From Stictocephala bisonia (lineage: Eukaryota; Arthropoda; Insecta; Hemiptera; Membracidae): a stretch of DNA of 64,000 nt. The notes beneath the pieces were generated by a model. That model was not told the DNA's origin and did no database searches. It saw only the letters and a list, made by a program, of their open reading frames with translations. Shown here in pieces: positions 1 through 11,060 of this stretch (positions are counted from its first letter, which is position 1; every line of letters starts with the position of its first letter). The translations under genes and the position numbers were made by a program. The stretch spans positions 1-64,000 of the forward strand of contig JAQJVL010000202.1 of assembly GCA_035578905.1 (NCBI GenBank). Reading direction: 5' to 3'.

Positions 1-67
1 CCCATCGTGACCTTGAAATCTGTGACGTAATACTAAAGTGCGGGATCTGGCGTCATTACCGGAAGTG

Positions 68-340
68 GGGTAAGATAAGAAGCTTAGACTATAAGGTAAG
101 GTTGTGACGTCATGCTGACGTCATCACGTGACGTCATGCTGACGTCATCACATGACGTTATGCTGACGTCATCACGTGACGTCATGCTGACGTCATCACA
201 TGACGTCATGCTGACGTCATCACATGACGTCATGCTGACGTCATCACATGACGTCATGCTGACGTCATCACATGACAGGATGACGTCACACCCTTATCTT
301 ATCACACTCTTATCTTATCTCACAATCTTATCTTGTGCCA
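68..340. repeat. Imperfect inverted repeat with GATA motifs enclosing the CRE array
   Basis: The left flank (68-112) carries a GTAAGATAAG segment leading into GTGACGTCAT. The right flank (279-340) carries the reverse complement, GATGACGTCAC, followed by five closely spaced TTATC motifs. The whole may be a small fold-back or MITE-like element whose core expanded into the CRE array. The match between arms is imperfect, and no target-site duplication could be fixed. Confidence 0.45.
105..288. repeat. 24-bp tandem array of CRE palindromes (TGACGTCA)
   Basis: About seven 24-bp units, each holding two copies of the 8-bp palindrome TGACGTCA. I count 14 exact copies between 105 and 288; one further copy is mutated to TGACGTTA. 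TGACGTCA is the consensus binding site of CREB/ATF bZIP factors, so the array could act as a cluster of binding sites, though that is inference. The 24-bp period keeps a frame open (an MLTSS-type octapeptide repeat), which I regard as an artefact of the repeat and not a gene. Confidence 0.9.
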
Positions 341-375
341 GCTCCGGCAATTTCCACTACTTAGGCTGAAAGGGG

Positions 376-960
376 ATGTTGAAGACACAATAAACGAGTT
401 TACCACTGGCCACAGGGTGGAAAGGGGCCAGAAATTATGCAGGGGAAAAGAATTTTACACTAAGAATTCCTAAACCGCTTTCATGTCGGGATATAGTCTT
501 GTAAAATTAATCTTTCCTGACTGCAAAGAATGTTGTAAAGTTAGGTAACTCTGCTGTGAAAACATTTTTCGACCTCGTGCTGACCTTACAAATCTAGGAA
601 TTAAAAATGTTTGTTAAACAAAAAATGAATAAATGGTACCAGGTAACTGTCAATACCTTTCTCCCTTTCTTTTTGTGTCAGATTATTTAAAATAACATAT
701 GTTCAATTAATTACATTTCTAAGGAATATACAGATGAAACACTTATTTTATTGAAATATGGACAAAAATAATCTTTAAAAAACAGCTGTTTAATTAATCA
801 CATAGCTAGATTTTATGTAAACAACCTTCAACAACTTGAGTTGTGGGGTGTAACTCATAAATTAAATTAAATATATAAAAGATATTTGTAATTGTACTTT
901 GCATCTTTACTGAAAATTTAATATTCATCGTAGGAATAAAGCTTGAGAATTTTACATGTT
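376..960. other. AT-rich DNA without recognisable features
   Basis: No open frame of note, no repeat shared with the rest of the window, and no RNA gene was recognised here. Confidence 0.5.
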
Positions 961-964
961 AAAT

Positions 965-1389
965 GTTTTTGGCCTTACAAAAAAATGTTATAACTCAAAA
1001 ACTATTAACGTTAGGGATGTGTGGTTTTTACTAAAATATTTTAAATTTTAATTCAAATCTTTCCTGAAAATTAAATCAAAATCGTTAGAGCCATTTTTTT
1101 ATATTTTTTGTATGAGAATATTCCATTTTTTATGTTTTTGCCCATGAAAATAAAAAAAATCTGGAAATTTAAAATAATTTAAAAAATGGTCCGGAGATAT
1201 TGTTTAAATACATCTACAAACGAAACTTCATAAAAATCAATCCATCCGTTTGATCTCCAGCTAAGTGCACAATCACACAAACGGACCAAAAAAAGATAAG
1301 TTTTTTTTCAGGATTTTTAGACCAACTTGTAGAAAAACTTTTTTTACGATCACAATACTTTCTCTATGCTAGCGCATATGAGAGAAAGT
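965..1389 (+). repeat. Dispersed family A copy, degenerate, 5'-truncated
   Basis: Shares an ordered set of landmarks with five other copies in the window: an ACTCAAAAACTA block, an AAATCGTTAGAG block, a TCCGTTTGATCTCCAGC block, a GGATTTTTAGACCAACTTGTA block, and a terminal imperfect palindrome reading CTTTCTCTATGCTAGCGCATATGAGAGAAAG. The left end, seen in other copies as GGTTCCAAATAATTGGCAC, is missing. No protein is encoded. Confidence 0.75.
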
Positions 1390-1699
1390 GAACAGAAATT
1401 TTGTTAAAATTTAATAAAATGTGAATCATAATGTTAGGATGAATGTTTTTGTACATTCTGACATTATGATTTCTACAAAAAAAATTGTATGATTCCGTAA
1501 AATAAATATTACCGGATTTTACAAGTCATGAAGATACTAAACGTGTAAACAGTAGATAACTATTACTACAGTCAGTTAGTATTAGTTGGAATTATTCAAA
1601 TTGACCCTACGTGGGCAACTTGGAGATCTCTAACGAGCTCAAATGACGGTTAGTCTTGTTACATTATCATATAGATGTTTTACCTACGGAATTGTTTTT

Positions 1700-2100
1700 T
1701 AATAATAATAATAAAATTTATTTATTTGTTTCATTTGACAATGATACAATTTATTGTGGTTAGCATATATAGTAACATTTACTGTTGTGCTATATAGAAT
1801 ACAATTAAATGTTACATACACTACAAAGCTAATATACAATATACACTATAAGTAAAATAAAAATACACATAAAATCATATAACACCAAAAAACTATCAAG
1901 CTGATCCCAGATGATATTTAATCAATTTTATATTTTTTAAGCAAATAAATAATAAATGCAGCTCCTCTCAGGCAAAGCCTGGATAGATGCTTTGTTTTAC
2001 ATAAATTTATTGGCAGTCTATTTAGAAAAAATAATAAATTAGGCTCTAAAATATAATATAACATTTATAGTAATAGCATTGGGAGAAAAATAATTCAACT
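1700..2100 (-). repeat. Possible retroelement 3' end on the minus strand
   Basis: On the minus strand this AT-rich stretch ends in AAATAAATAAATTTTATTATTATT, the kind of A-rich or trinucleotide tail seen at LINE 3' ends, including the clearer one at 40.8 kb. No reverse transcriptase coding was recognised, so the call is tentative. Confidence 0.3.
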
Positions 2101-2161
2101 GTATATACTGATAAAAAACTCTTTAATTAGCAATAATACGAATAAAACATTTAAATAATGT

Positions 2162-2800
2162 ACCACCCACCCATACGCGCAATGTGGTATTAACCCACCC
2201 GCCCACTTATACGCGCACTGTGGTATTAACCCACCCGCCCACCCATACACGCACTGTGGTATTAACCCACCCACCCACCCATACACACACAGTGGTATTG
2301 ACCCACACGCCCACTCATACACGCACAGTGGTATTAACCCACCCGCCCACCCATACGCGCACTGTGGTATTGACCCACCCGCCCACCCATACGCGCACTG
2401 TGGTATTAACCCACCCGCCCACCCATACGCGCACTGTGGTATTAACCCACCCGCCCACCCATACGCGCACTGTGGTATTGACAGTGCCCTATACTGTACG
2501 TGTTCCTTTCATTTATCTTCACTCACCCACACATACCGGTATAGTGATATTAACCAACCCAACCACCCATACACGTACAAAGGTATTGACCCACCCGCCT
2601 ACCCATACACGTACAGAGGTATTGACCCACCCACCTACCCATACACGTATAGTGGTATTAACGAACCCAACCACCCATACACGTACAGAGGTATTCATAG
2701 AGTGGTTTTTTACCCACCCGCCCGCCCATACACGTACAGTGGTATTAACGAACCCAACCACCCATACACGTACAGAGGTATTGATACAGTGGTTTTTGAT
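2162..2800. repeat. 36-bp minisatellite (two blocks)
   Basis: Units of 36 bp built on ACCCACCCGCCCACCCATAC followed by a GCGCACTGTGGTATT-type end. A regular block runs to about 2480. A more degenerate block (about 2521-2800) has ACGTACAGAGGTATT-type ends. Because 36 is a multiple of three, both strands show long frames with a 12-residue repeat. They have no start context or similarity to argue for a gene. The same family recurs in reverse complement near 38.3 kb. Confidence 0.9.
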
Positions 2801-3192
2801 ACAGTGGTAAATGATCACGAAACTTAAAACTATTCCTCTTTCCTCCCAAAATATGCTCTTAAAATTTTAAAAAGAAAAACTTAAGCATTTCACTGATACA
2901 CAATGAAATAACACATACACGTTTATATAAATAAACAAAGCTAAATAATAACACACTAGCAATACATAAAATTATCCTACATACACTTACACATCTGAAG
3001 CCTTCTTAATCAATCAATTACTCTTTTAAATGCTTCCTTTTTTTATTTTACAAATTTAATAGTGGTTCCACTCACCAAACTAAACAGCCATAAACGGACT
3101 AGTTTTAGAAACTTATCTTTATTTCCTATTTCAATTGGCAAACTATTAAAAATTGTAATAGTTTGTGTAATAGTTTGTAATGTTGCTATACT

Positions 3193-3214
3193 TATATATA
3201 TATATATATATATA
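3193..3214. repeat. (TA)n microsatellite
   Basis: About eleven TA units. A simple repeat. Confidence 0.9.
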
Positions 3215-3301
3215 AGGTCTCTGTTAAAACGCTATTTTCTTATTATGATTTTCAATTTTCTATATCAAATCACGGAGTAAGAAGTGAGCTTAGGTATATA
3301 C

Positions 3302-3353
3302 ATCTTTATATGTTATACAGAGTATAGAGATATACTGTATAACATATAAAGAT
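3302..3353. repeat. Perfect 19-bp inverted repeat, 14-nt loop
   Basis: The left arm (3302-3320) and right arm (3335-3353) are exact reverse complements, beginning ATCTTTATATG. The hairpin sits directly against the 5' breakpoint of the LINE fragment that starts at about 3355. Confidence 0.9.
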
Positions 3354-3354
3354 A

Positions 3355-3850
3355 TTGACTATGTTTGCGCCAAATTGTCCTCGGGGATCTTTGACCAAAT
3401 AATGCCCAAGTCAGGTGCTGATTACGGTGTATTATGGTCTGGATTATCCACATCTTTCGTATGGAGTGGTGTTGTGGGGAGTCAGTGAAAACATTCATTT
3501 TTTAAGAGTATTGAAATTACAAAAAAGGCGATCCGAACTATCGCAAAATTGAGCAGCAGAGAGTCGTGCAGGGCTACTTTAAAAAATTTGCAACTGTTGA
3601 CTCTGCCTAGCCTTTCATTTTAGAAACTGCCGTTTTTGTTGGTCGAAATGTGCCCTAACCAGAGGCCGTGACGTACACGGGTACGAGACAACAGAACGGT
3701 AGTTTACGAACACTTGCCCTCACAAGCAGGTGCTCGCCTAATCAACAGATTGCCACTGTAAATTAAGAATTCCAGAACACCTTAGGTGTTTAAAACTTGC
3801 CTTAAACGCTTTCTAGCGTCGCGTCTAATAAGTTTTACAGCGTTGGCGAG
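3355..3850 (+). pseudogene. 5'-truncated LINE reverse transcriptase C-terminal relic
   Basis: Translation of the plus strand gives a broken protein resembling the region after the palm of a jockey/CR1-like non-LTR reverse transcriptase. Visible pieces are CAKLSSGIFDQIM, ADYGVLWSGL, EITKKAIRTIAKL, then YEHLPSQAGARLINRLPL near the C terminus. The same blocks (KLISGIF, ITKKAVR, YEHLPSQASARFINKIP) occur in the longer minus-strand copy at 15-16 kb, so both come from one LINE family. Several stops and frameshifts interrupt it. The 3' untranslated part probably continues to about 4090. The copy is dead and 5'-truncated, as is usual for LINE insertions. Confidence 0.8.
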
Positions 3851-4089
3851 TTTCTGGAAGGGAACTGGGAGACCAATTGAAGGACTGACCCCTGAGCTGG
3901 AAGTGGGTGAAAATTGGCGATGGGTGATTGCGAGAGTGAGTGGATGATCAATTGTAAGTTTGAAAGTGTCTTTGATGTGACTGAAAGCCTAAATTTTTGA
4001 TATAATAGCTAATGACTTGTGCAATACAATGTTAATCGTTTCCTGCACTTATAAATGAAATGAGATGAATTAAATATGAGTGAATTGTT

Positions 4090-4920
4090 TCATATAAAAT
4101 GAAGGCAAATGATTGTCTTTTATCCCAAATTATCACGTTATCAATGTTTATTTAAGGATCTGAAAGCAGTGCACTTATTAATTAAAGAACTAAGAAACTC
4201 AAGAACCAAGAGTTTTGTTTAGTAGAACCATTTAACTATAATTAAATTAAAACAAGTAAAGAACTAAGCTTTTGCATTTACGCGACTTTTGTTTACTCTT
4301 ATATCTTCAATGTAATACACGTATCTTATGTAAACTAACGTCACACTTGGAAGTCAGATCAGGTAATTACTTTACATTGAATATCTCACCTATGTGTTTC
4401 AATGCAAGTAGACTTACGAGATTTGTACGTTTAAACATGAATTTAATGTAAATTTCCTTACATAATTATCTACATACTTCACGACTTGTACAGTTTATTT
4501 AAACTTGCTTTCAAATAGAATATCATGGCTGAAGGCTCACTTTGCCTGCAGAAAAAGGCATGCTGAATTTTACCGTGTGACGTTGTCATATACATTGAAG
4601 AACACCATTAAGAAAGACGTTTTGCTTTGAAGTGTCTTAATTTTTTTTCAAAATATGTCTTGTTGATTTATAAAAATCGTTGTCATCGCAGTTTCACTTT
4701 CCTCTGTATACAGAAAATTACTGTTTAACAATAACAGATTTTCTGCTAAAACGATGAAAAGTTACAACATGCACGAATGTTGTAGTGATCGATTTCTGTA
4801 AACTACATTTACTCTCTTCCTCAGACTCAGAGGTTCCTTTGTGCATCCGCTACCCCCCCATCGCTATAGTTCATTTTGTACTTAAATTATAAAAATATGT
4901 GGTATGTGACCTTCATTTTT
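4090..4920. other. AT-rich DNA without recognisable features
   Basis: No coding frame, tandem repeat or match to another part of the window was seen. Confidence 0.45.
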
Positions 4921-4924
4921 ATAG

Positions 4925-5025
4925 CAAAGCGTCTTGGCGAAGCCGTCGACCGAGCTCTCCCACGAGTGAAGCGAGTGACGGGGTTGGCGCGCGAAGCGTG
5001 CAGGGTTGTCCCCTAGTACTCTACA
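4925..5025 (+). repeat. Dispersed GC-rich block (GAAGCGAGTGACGGGGTTGGC type)
   Basis: A GC-rich island containing GAAGCGAGTGACGGGGTTGG, GCGCGAAGCGTGCAGGG and TCCCCTAGT. Related blocks lie at 6322-6405 (+), 6733-6830 (-), 18272-18318 (+) and 54806-54842 (-). They look like conserved parts of one dispersed element family in AT-rich surroundings. A minus-strand frame across it is an accident. Confidence 0.6.
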
Positions 5026-5766
5026 AATAAAGCCAAGCCAAGTAATCCCTTCCATGTGTGTGAACATTGCCTCTCGTTTATTTTGTTATCATTACTAGTG
5101 TATTTTCCGAACATAGACCCACAGTTTGAAACTTACATATTCTGACCAATAACTTTGATTTTCTTGCGAAAATACTGACATTCATATTTTAGAAAACTAC
5201 ACATTTTTATTCATTCTAACATAAAATATATATTTATCAGGTACAGATGTATACGAATCCAATCCATAAATGGCGTTGTTACAATCTTTCATATTATATA
5301 CCTCCCCGTGGGTTTTATAAAATTAATTAATTAATTTAATTATTTCAACGAAAAAATTCCTGTTATACTGTCAATCCCTCTGGTTTGAGGGAGATAAACG
5401 TGTTTTACCTAAAAACGATTACTATAATATTTGTTACGTTTTATACTTATAATTTGATTTGCATTGAATGACTTTCACTTTTTTTTATTTCTACCAACAC
5501 GTAATGTGCTGATTATATATTCTATACTAAAAAAGTCAAGCTCCCTACAATACTTTTTTACTATAGTATGATTACTGAATCACTCATCACGAAATCCAAA
5601 AACCACTAAACGGATTTACACGAAATTTTAAAGGAATTTTTCCATGAGAATAACATTGGGTTGATTTTAGTAAATTAATAACAGTGTTTTATATATAAAT
5701 AAATATGTTTATTTTGCATTTTTTACACTATCCTATTGATGTATTAAGAGTTTAATCTTCAGCTGT

Positions 5767-5768
<2 letters not shown>

Positions 5769-5815
<47 letters not shown>
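5769..5815. repeat. (TA)n microsatellite
   Basis: More than twenty TA units within the left fold-back arm. The right arm has no counterpart. Confidence 0.9.
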
Positions 5816-5819
<4 letters not shown>

Positions 5820-5871
5820 AACAACAAATTAATTGAACACGTTTGAAATTGGCTAAGTAATAACACAGATA

Positions 5872-6187
5872 ACTAACTATACCCAGATAGCTCAATCCCG
5901 TGCTAAAGAGTGTTAAAACTTTTTTCGTAGTGTGTCAAATGTCCAATTTCAAGCGAGCGGCTGTGAACTGGGTGGCGTTGCCAGACTGAACTCAAATCAA
6001 CTAACAATATTAAAAACGAATATTAACATAATAAATATCCGCTGATAATAATAGTTTAGGTTTAATACTTCTTCAATGTGGCAACGTCACATCCTAAATT
6101 CACGGTCGTGTAGTCCGTGTTGCCTTCACACTCCTTAACACCGCATACCTTTTTCCATATACCATGAGCTATCTGGGTAGAGTTAGT
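5872..6187. mobile_element. 316-bp MITE with 23-bp TIRs and TA duplication
   Basis: The termini are ACTAACTATACCCAGATAGC(TCA) at 5872-5894 and its reverse complement at 6165-6187, with one mismatch in 23. TA flanks both sides (5870-5871 and 6188-6189), fitting a Tc1/mariner-type cut-and-paste insertion. It has no coding capacity. The opposite fold-back arm supplies a near-empty site: the flanking TAATACC..TTG..TATTTA sequence is present near 6935 without the insert. Confidence 0.85.
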
Positions 6188-7259
6188 TATATGTTGGTAA
6201 TACCATTGTGTATTTATACTAAATAGGTATCAACGCAAGTAGTGTGAGTTAGATAATGGAAATAAATTTAATATTGTGATTTTATGTTATACAGTTAATC
6301 TACTGTTATTTGTGGTTAAAAGTTACATGCCGTGGCCGAAGGCCGGGTCTATCGAGCGCAGCGAGAGTTGCGGTCGGCACGTGAAGCGTGCAGGGGTGTT
6401 CCCTAGTTGTATGTGTATATATTTCTTTCAAATAATTGTTACCCTACAGCCACGATCTCAATAATTTTTCTAAAAGGCCGTTAGCGAGCTCTTTATAAAA
6501 TATGAATAGGGAGAACTTCCACTACCATAACCGCCGGTTGATGTGCAGTGCACTCTTCAATTTTAATTAAATCTGTGAACTCAAAGGAGACGCTGACAAA
6601 GGAGAGCCAGGCACAGGTGCTACGTTACCGGCACTCACAATCCTAGAACTCATTTAATTATAGAATTTATTATTATGCCATTAATAATTAATGTAATAAT
6701 AATTTAATTTAAATTAATAGTTATGTATGTATTAGTGGACACCCCTGCATCCTTCGCGTGCCAACCCCGACTCTCACTGCACTCGATACATCTCGGCCTT
6801 TTGCCTCGGCATCTGACTTTTGACTAAAAATAATAGTAGATTAACTGTATAACATAAAATCACAATATTAAATTTATTTACAATACCTCACTGACACCAC
6901 TTGCGTTGATATCTATCTATTAGTTTAAATACCCAACGGTATTACTAGGCCTATTCTAAACGTTTTCGTTTCATTTGTTTTTGTTCAACAGCTGAAGATT
7001 AAACTCTTAATGTATTTATAGTTAAACACACAAAATAAACATGTTTATTTACTTACAAAACAGCTGTTATTAATTTATTAAAATCAACCCAATGTTATTC
7101 TTCTGGAACAAATGAAATTTTGAGGAGCTGTTTGTACCTCTTAAGAATGGAATTTCGATATTTAAGGTACCTTTCTTTAAAATTTCTTGTAAATCCGTTT
7201 TGGTGGTTTTTGAGATTTTTTAATGAGTGAGTGAGTCAGGGGTATTACGCTTTTATATA

Positions 7260-8930
7260 TATGTATAGATAGAAGATATACTAGTTGTTGGCCTATTTTT
7301 TGCCACGGGCTAATCATATAATCAGTAATGATTAAATGTTATTGAAATTAAATGTTGCCTATTTTAAACATTTTTACATATTTTACGACTGATGATTGAC
7401 CTATGCAAATAAAACTACTCCATAAGATAACTGACGTAACATAATCAACATTGAAACTTTGAAGGCCACTGGAGGAAGCCCTAGTGTCGGATAATGTAAT
7501 CTTGTAGTAGGTTGTGAATGAAACCATGCTAGAAACCATACTAGATAAAAAATTATCATTTTTGGAACACGTAAAATGCGATTTTTAAAGGGGTAAAATG
7601 AATGAAGACAGTTAAAGTAAATTTCGTAATTTACATTAAACAATTTTTTTTTCTAAACTATTCCTGGACTTATTTTGAGAACTAAATCCGTGCTCTTTTA
7701 CCACAATAATATTTTCCGAATCCCTATGCTCTGAGGAAGGTAAACTCGGTTTACCGAAATCGATCAATAATAGTTTGTACATTTTGATAGTTACACGCGC
7801 CTTCAATCCCACGTGTACGCTTCCCGCATAACACTGTATCTGTTTTGCGTCTTGCGCCTTGCTTTCGTTATACATGCGTAAAAACCTAAATAAATAAACC
7901 AAACTATAATCAACCATGTGGTGTGTTTGAACTTAAGATGAAAAAATATAAACTAATATACTGTAACCTAATCTGTCCGAACTTATCACGTAGGTAATTT
8001 AACTTAACGCATGATTAAGGAAAATTTTCATTATTAAATTTTTTTTATTTTTTGGTCAATATACATGTTAAATCTTGCCCATTAAAAATGTAAATACATA
8101 ATGAATCTATGATAAGATTGAAAATTGAGCTTATTTTTGAAAATTCATACATTATATTTAAAATGTGTTGATTATTATCTTACGTTTACTGTATTAGTTT
8201 GTAAGTAAACTAATTTATTACAAAAATATGTATTTATTTTGTAAAAATCCTTATTTTGTCAGTTGAACGTAACTTTACATTGTCATGACATGGAAAGTAC
8301 GAATCTAATTAAGAAGTGGAAGTTGGCTAAACGCTTGGACAACTGTTGTTACGAACTTTTAGAGTGGTGTCATTTCCTAAACACAACTAATTGTACTAAA
8401 AATATCTAATAGTGTAATATAATTAGAACTTTATTAAAATTAAAAGTATGTTTTAATGTAATAAGTGTGGAATTTAGAATTTAGCTGCAATATCCGCCAT
8501 TGTTAATCATGTTAATGTATGAAAATGGTTCGTATTATAAATAATTATGGATATGTTTCACCATTAATCCACCAAAACCCTAAATACCTCCACCATTTAA
8601 TAAATAAATGATGAATATGGAATATAGGAGTCGGAATTAATTTTCATGTTTTTTTTAACTAGTTAATATTAACTCCACGAATACAAATCCTAAAACAATT
8701 TAAGCTGAAATACTTATTTTTCACACAAAAATATCAACAACAAAAAAGAAAAATATGTTTATGACAAAAGTATGTAAATGACGTTAATTTTACATAGCTT
8801 TTTCTCCTGAACACGAATATAACATCAAATTATTCATACGACAAATAATATCTGAAATACTCGACAAAAAGTGGGTTTTTTTTGGTTAATACGAGATGTC
8901 GACCGTGAATACATATATTCTCATATATAA
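7260..8930. other. AT-rich DNA; only unsupported short frames
   Basis: The longest frame is 93 codons on the minus strand (7636-7917). It resembles nothing I know and has no splice or polyadenylation context that I can defend. I do not call it a gene. No tandem repeat was seen. Confidence 0.4.
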
Positions 8931-8933
8931 TGT

Positions 8934-9146
8934 TTTTTAAGAAGAGGGTAACCTCCTTCTTAATCTTACTCTGCCCATTCCTCATAGATTATTGATCTGT
9001 GCGAGACACTTATTTAGACAGAGTAAGGGGGCGAACCAGTACAGTACTAGGTGAATATTACTGATAAATCTTCCAGTCCAGGCCGGATTCGAACAAGTGC
9101 TATCTCTAACCCAAGCCTTAGACCGCTCGGCCATCGGCTCGCTCAA
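8934..9146 (-). repeat. tRNA-derived SINE (Leu/Ser-like head), copy 1
   Basis: On the minus strand the head reads GATGGCCGAGCGGTCTAAGG (box A type, about 9116-9137), then TTCGAATCC (box B type, about 9083-9094). The body runs through TACTGTACTGGTTCGCC to an A-rich end at about 8934. This layout is that of a pol III-transcribed SINE. Two further copies with the same body and orientation lie at 29.1 and 29.6 kb. It is not a functional tRNA: the two boxes are followed by a long unrelated body and no acceptor stem closes. Confidence 0.8.
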
Positions 9147-9481
9147 ACCATATTACTAACATAACCTAACCTAACCTGTTTTGTTAAAGATTTAAGTTTT
9201 TATTTGTGGAAAGAAAAAATGGGTGTAATATTCATATTTATGTTGGAAAACTACGTAATATTAACGTTATATACTTAGTTTTGGTTGAAAACATATTTTT
9301 TTAGATTTTTTTGTGAAAAAATTAGTATTCCCACCGATAATTTTCAATGAATTTGTGTTCGTGGATTGATATTGATTTGTTAAAAATAATATTTAAAATG
9401 TGATGGGACTCCTATACACAATGTTTAGTAAATTAACATTTAATGAAATAAAATTTATGAGAGGCAAATCGTTTTTATTAA

Positions 9482-10302
9482 GGGGGAATTCTACCTATAA
9501 AAGAAAATAAAATGATACATTTATTTATTAAATTTATCAAGGAAGGTAATAGAACAATTGTTTGGGAATTTCCACCAATTATTGTTTTCTGCCCCCTAAC
9601 AGAGGTTGATTTTAGTTTATAACAGCGTTTTCTATGAACAACTGCGACTTAAAAACTAGACTAGGTATCAAGTTCCTATTTTTATAGTTTGAAGGATTTC
9701 ATGTAAGCATTCATATTTTGAAATTATAAATTTAAAAAAATTTCTATTCGTAAAAATTTGTTATTTTATAATTTTTTATTATTTAAAATATGTGTATGTC
9801 ATATTTTTATAAACCCATAATAAAAATTTTAGAGCATCTTATTTCCTATAAAACAAAAAAAGTTTGAAGCCTTTATATAAAAGAAGCTACGACCATCCCC
9901 GTACTTGAAAACAAGCTAAAATTAAACTTTCGGAAAACAGGAAAAACTAAAACATGTTATTTTACTTATAAAATACAATAGTATTATGCAAGTAGTTATC
10001 ATGAAATATAAATTGTTGTAATAATAAAGTTGTTTGAAATAATGCATTGTTACCAAAGCCAGGCAACAAAATAACACATGTGCATACTATTCATCATAGT
10101 ATGTTACTGCAATGATAAATACTATATAAAATGTAAAAAAATATTTTGGGGTAAGATAATCATAACAAATTTATAAAAAATATTTATAAAGTCTTTTTCA
10201 CCAATATTTTTACATAGAAGTGAATAGAAATTGTTCTTTAATATTTTAAAAATAAAATGTCATATTTTTTCATATTTCGAAATTTTCGGTTGGAGTACCC
10301 CC
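9482..10302. mobile_element. 821-bp nonautonomous TTAA element, copy 1
   Basis: TTAA lies at both ends (9478-9481 and 10303-10306). The termini are GGGGGAATTCTACC and, in reverse complement, GGGGGTACTCCAACC. TTAA target duplications are typical of piggyBac and Kolobok superfamilies; the termini do not decide between them. No transposase is visible. A second copy about 3 kb downstream (13308-14188) matches along its length in the same orientation. Confidence 0.8.
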
Positions 10303-10309
10303 TTAAAGT

Positions 10310-11060
10310 AAAACAACTTAGTGTTTCAGATGTAAAAATACATTTTAATTTACCGTAAAAGAGGAAGAGAAAGCTTGCTGTCGTCTGCAGGAATCCTTTT
10401 TTAACCCTGAGTTTATTGCATTATCACCTCCGGGTTCCGAGACAAGGTCGGGCGAGATCTTGTCAGCCCCTTTTGAGTGGTGGTTAATTGTATTAAGTCA
10501 CCTTTACTTAGGACCAAATAAACAGGAGAGAACCCCCTGGAGGGTGGGGGGTGGGGGGGGGGTGGCACCGGTCCAGGACTTTATTAGACAGGGACAGTTA
10601 GTCACCACAACACCACCAATCAAGGAAACCGCCTTTCTTAAGTCAGGCGGAAACTGTCATCTTCCGAGTAGACTTATCCACTTGCTCTTAGAATTGACTA
10701 AGCATGTCCGATTACTTCGAGACTGAGAGTGACTTTCTATGAACGTTCATTTCCAAATAATATAGGTGATAGATTTCTACTGGGAATGGATAAAGCATTG
10801 CAATTCTTGGCTGTTTCAGTTTAATAATAATATTTGCTAAAGTCTAGTGGCAAAATAAATTTTGGCTATTGTATTATTGCTCCAACTCAATTTTGTTTTT
10901 ACTAGAATAAAAACAGGTGTCAATTAATTTAAAAATAAGATATAAATTAAGCTGTTGCTTCTTTTCGGATAACTTAAACTTTTTTTAATGATATACAAGA
11001 CCAATGAAGTTCTTCCAATTCAATTGACGATGTTCATAACATCAATGACCACCAATACTT
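10310..11060. other. Mostly unassigned DNA with one G-rich tract
   Basis: Apart from the G-run at 10541-10564 no feature is recognised. An 88-codon plus-strand frame (10460-10726) runs through the G-tract and resembles no known protein. Confidence 0.4.
10541..10564 (+). repeat. G-rich tract with quadruplex potential
   Basis: An almost unbroken run of G with two T interruptions. Four or more G-blocks of three to five can be drawn, so it could form a G-quadruplex on the plus strand. Confidence 0.7.

Larger units (their letters stand above)
5573..7255. repeat. Fold-back structure: two interrupted inverted arms
   Basis: Left-arm segments 5573-5780 and 6215-6405 match, in reverse complement and reverse order, right-arm segments 6981-7250 and 6725-6930. 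Shared landmarks are ATCAACGCAAGT followed by GTGTGAG or its relative, ATTGTGATTTTATGTTATACAG, AAGAGTTTAATCTTCAGCTG and CAACCCAATGTTATTC. The GC-rich AGCGCAGCGAG-type block lies at the inner end of each arm (6322-6405 and 6733-6830). About 320 bp separates the arms. The left arm alone carries a TA microsatellite and a 316-bp MITE, so it was invaded after the duplication formed. Confidence 0.75.

Noticed and set aside
2095..2818. Long frames on both strands with Thr-His-Pro or Val-Trp-Val repeats
   Set aside because: They arise from the 36-bp minisatellite, whose period is a multiple of three. The family also occurs in the opposite orientation elsewhere.
7636..7917. 93-codon minus-strand frame as a gene
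   Set aside because: No recognisable domain, no splice sites or polyadenylation signal that fit convincingly, and its length is within chance for the window.
9083..9137. Functional tRNA-Leu or tRNA-Ser gene
   Set aside because: Good boxes A and B, but the same sequence continues into a dispersed SINE body and no acceptor stem forms.
9160..9180. Telomeric TTAGG repeat (CCTAA on the plus strand)
   Set aside because: Only three units. Too short to indicate a telomere or an interstitial telomeric block.
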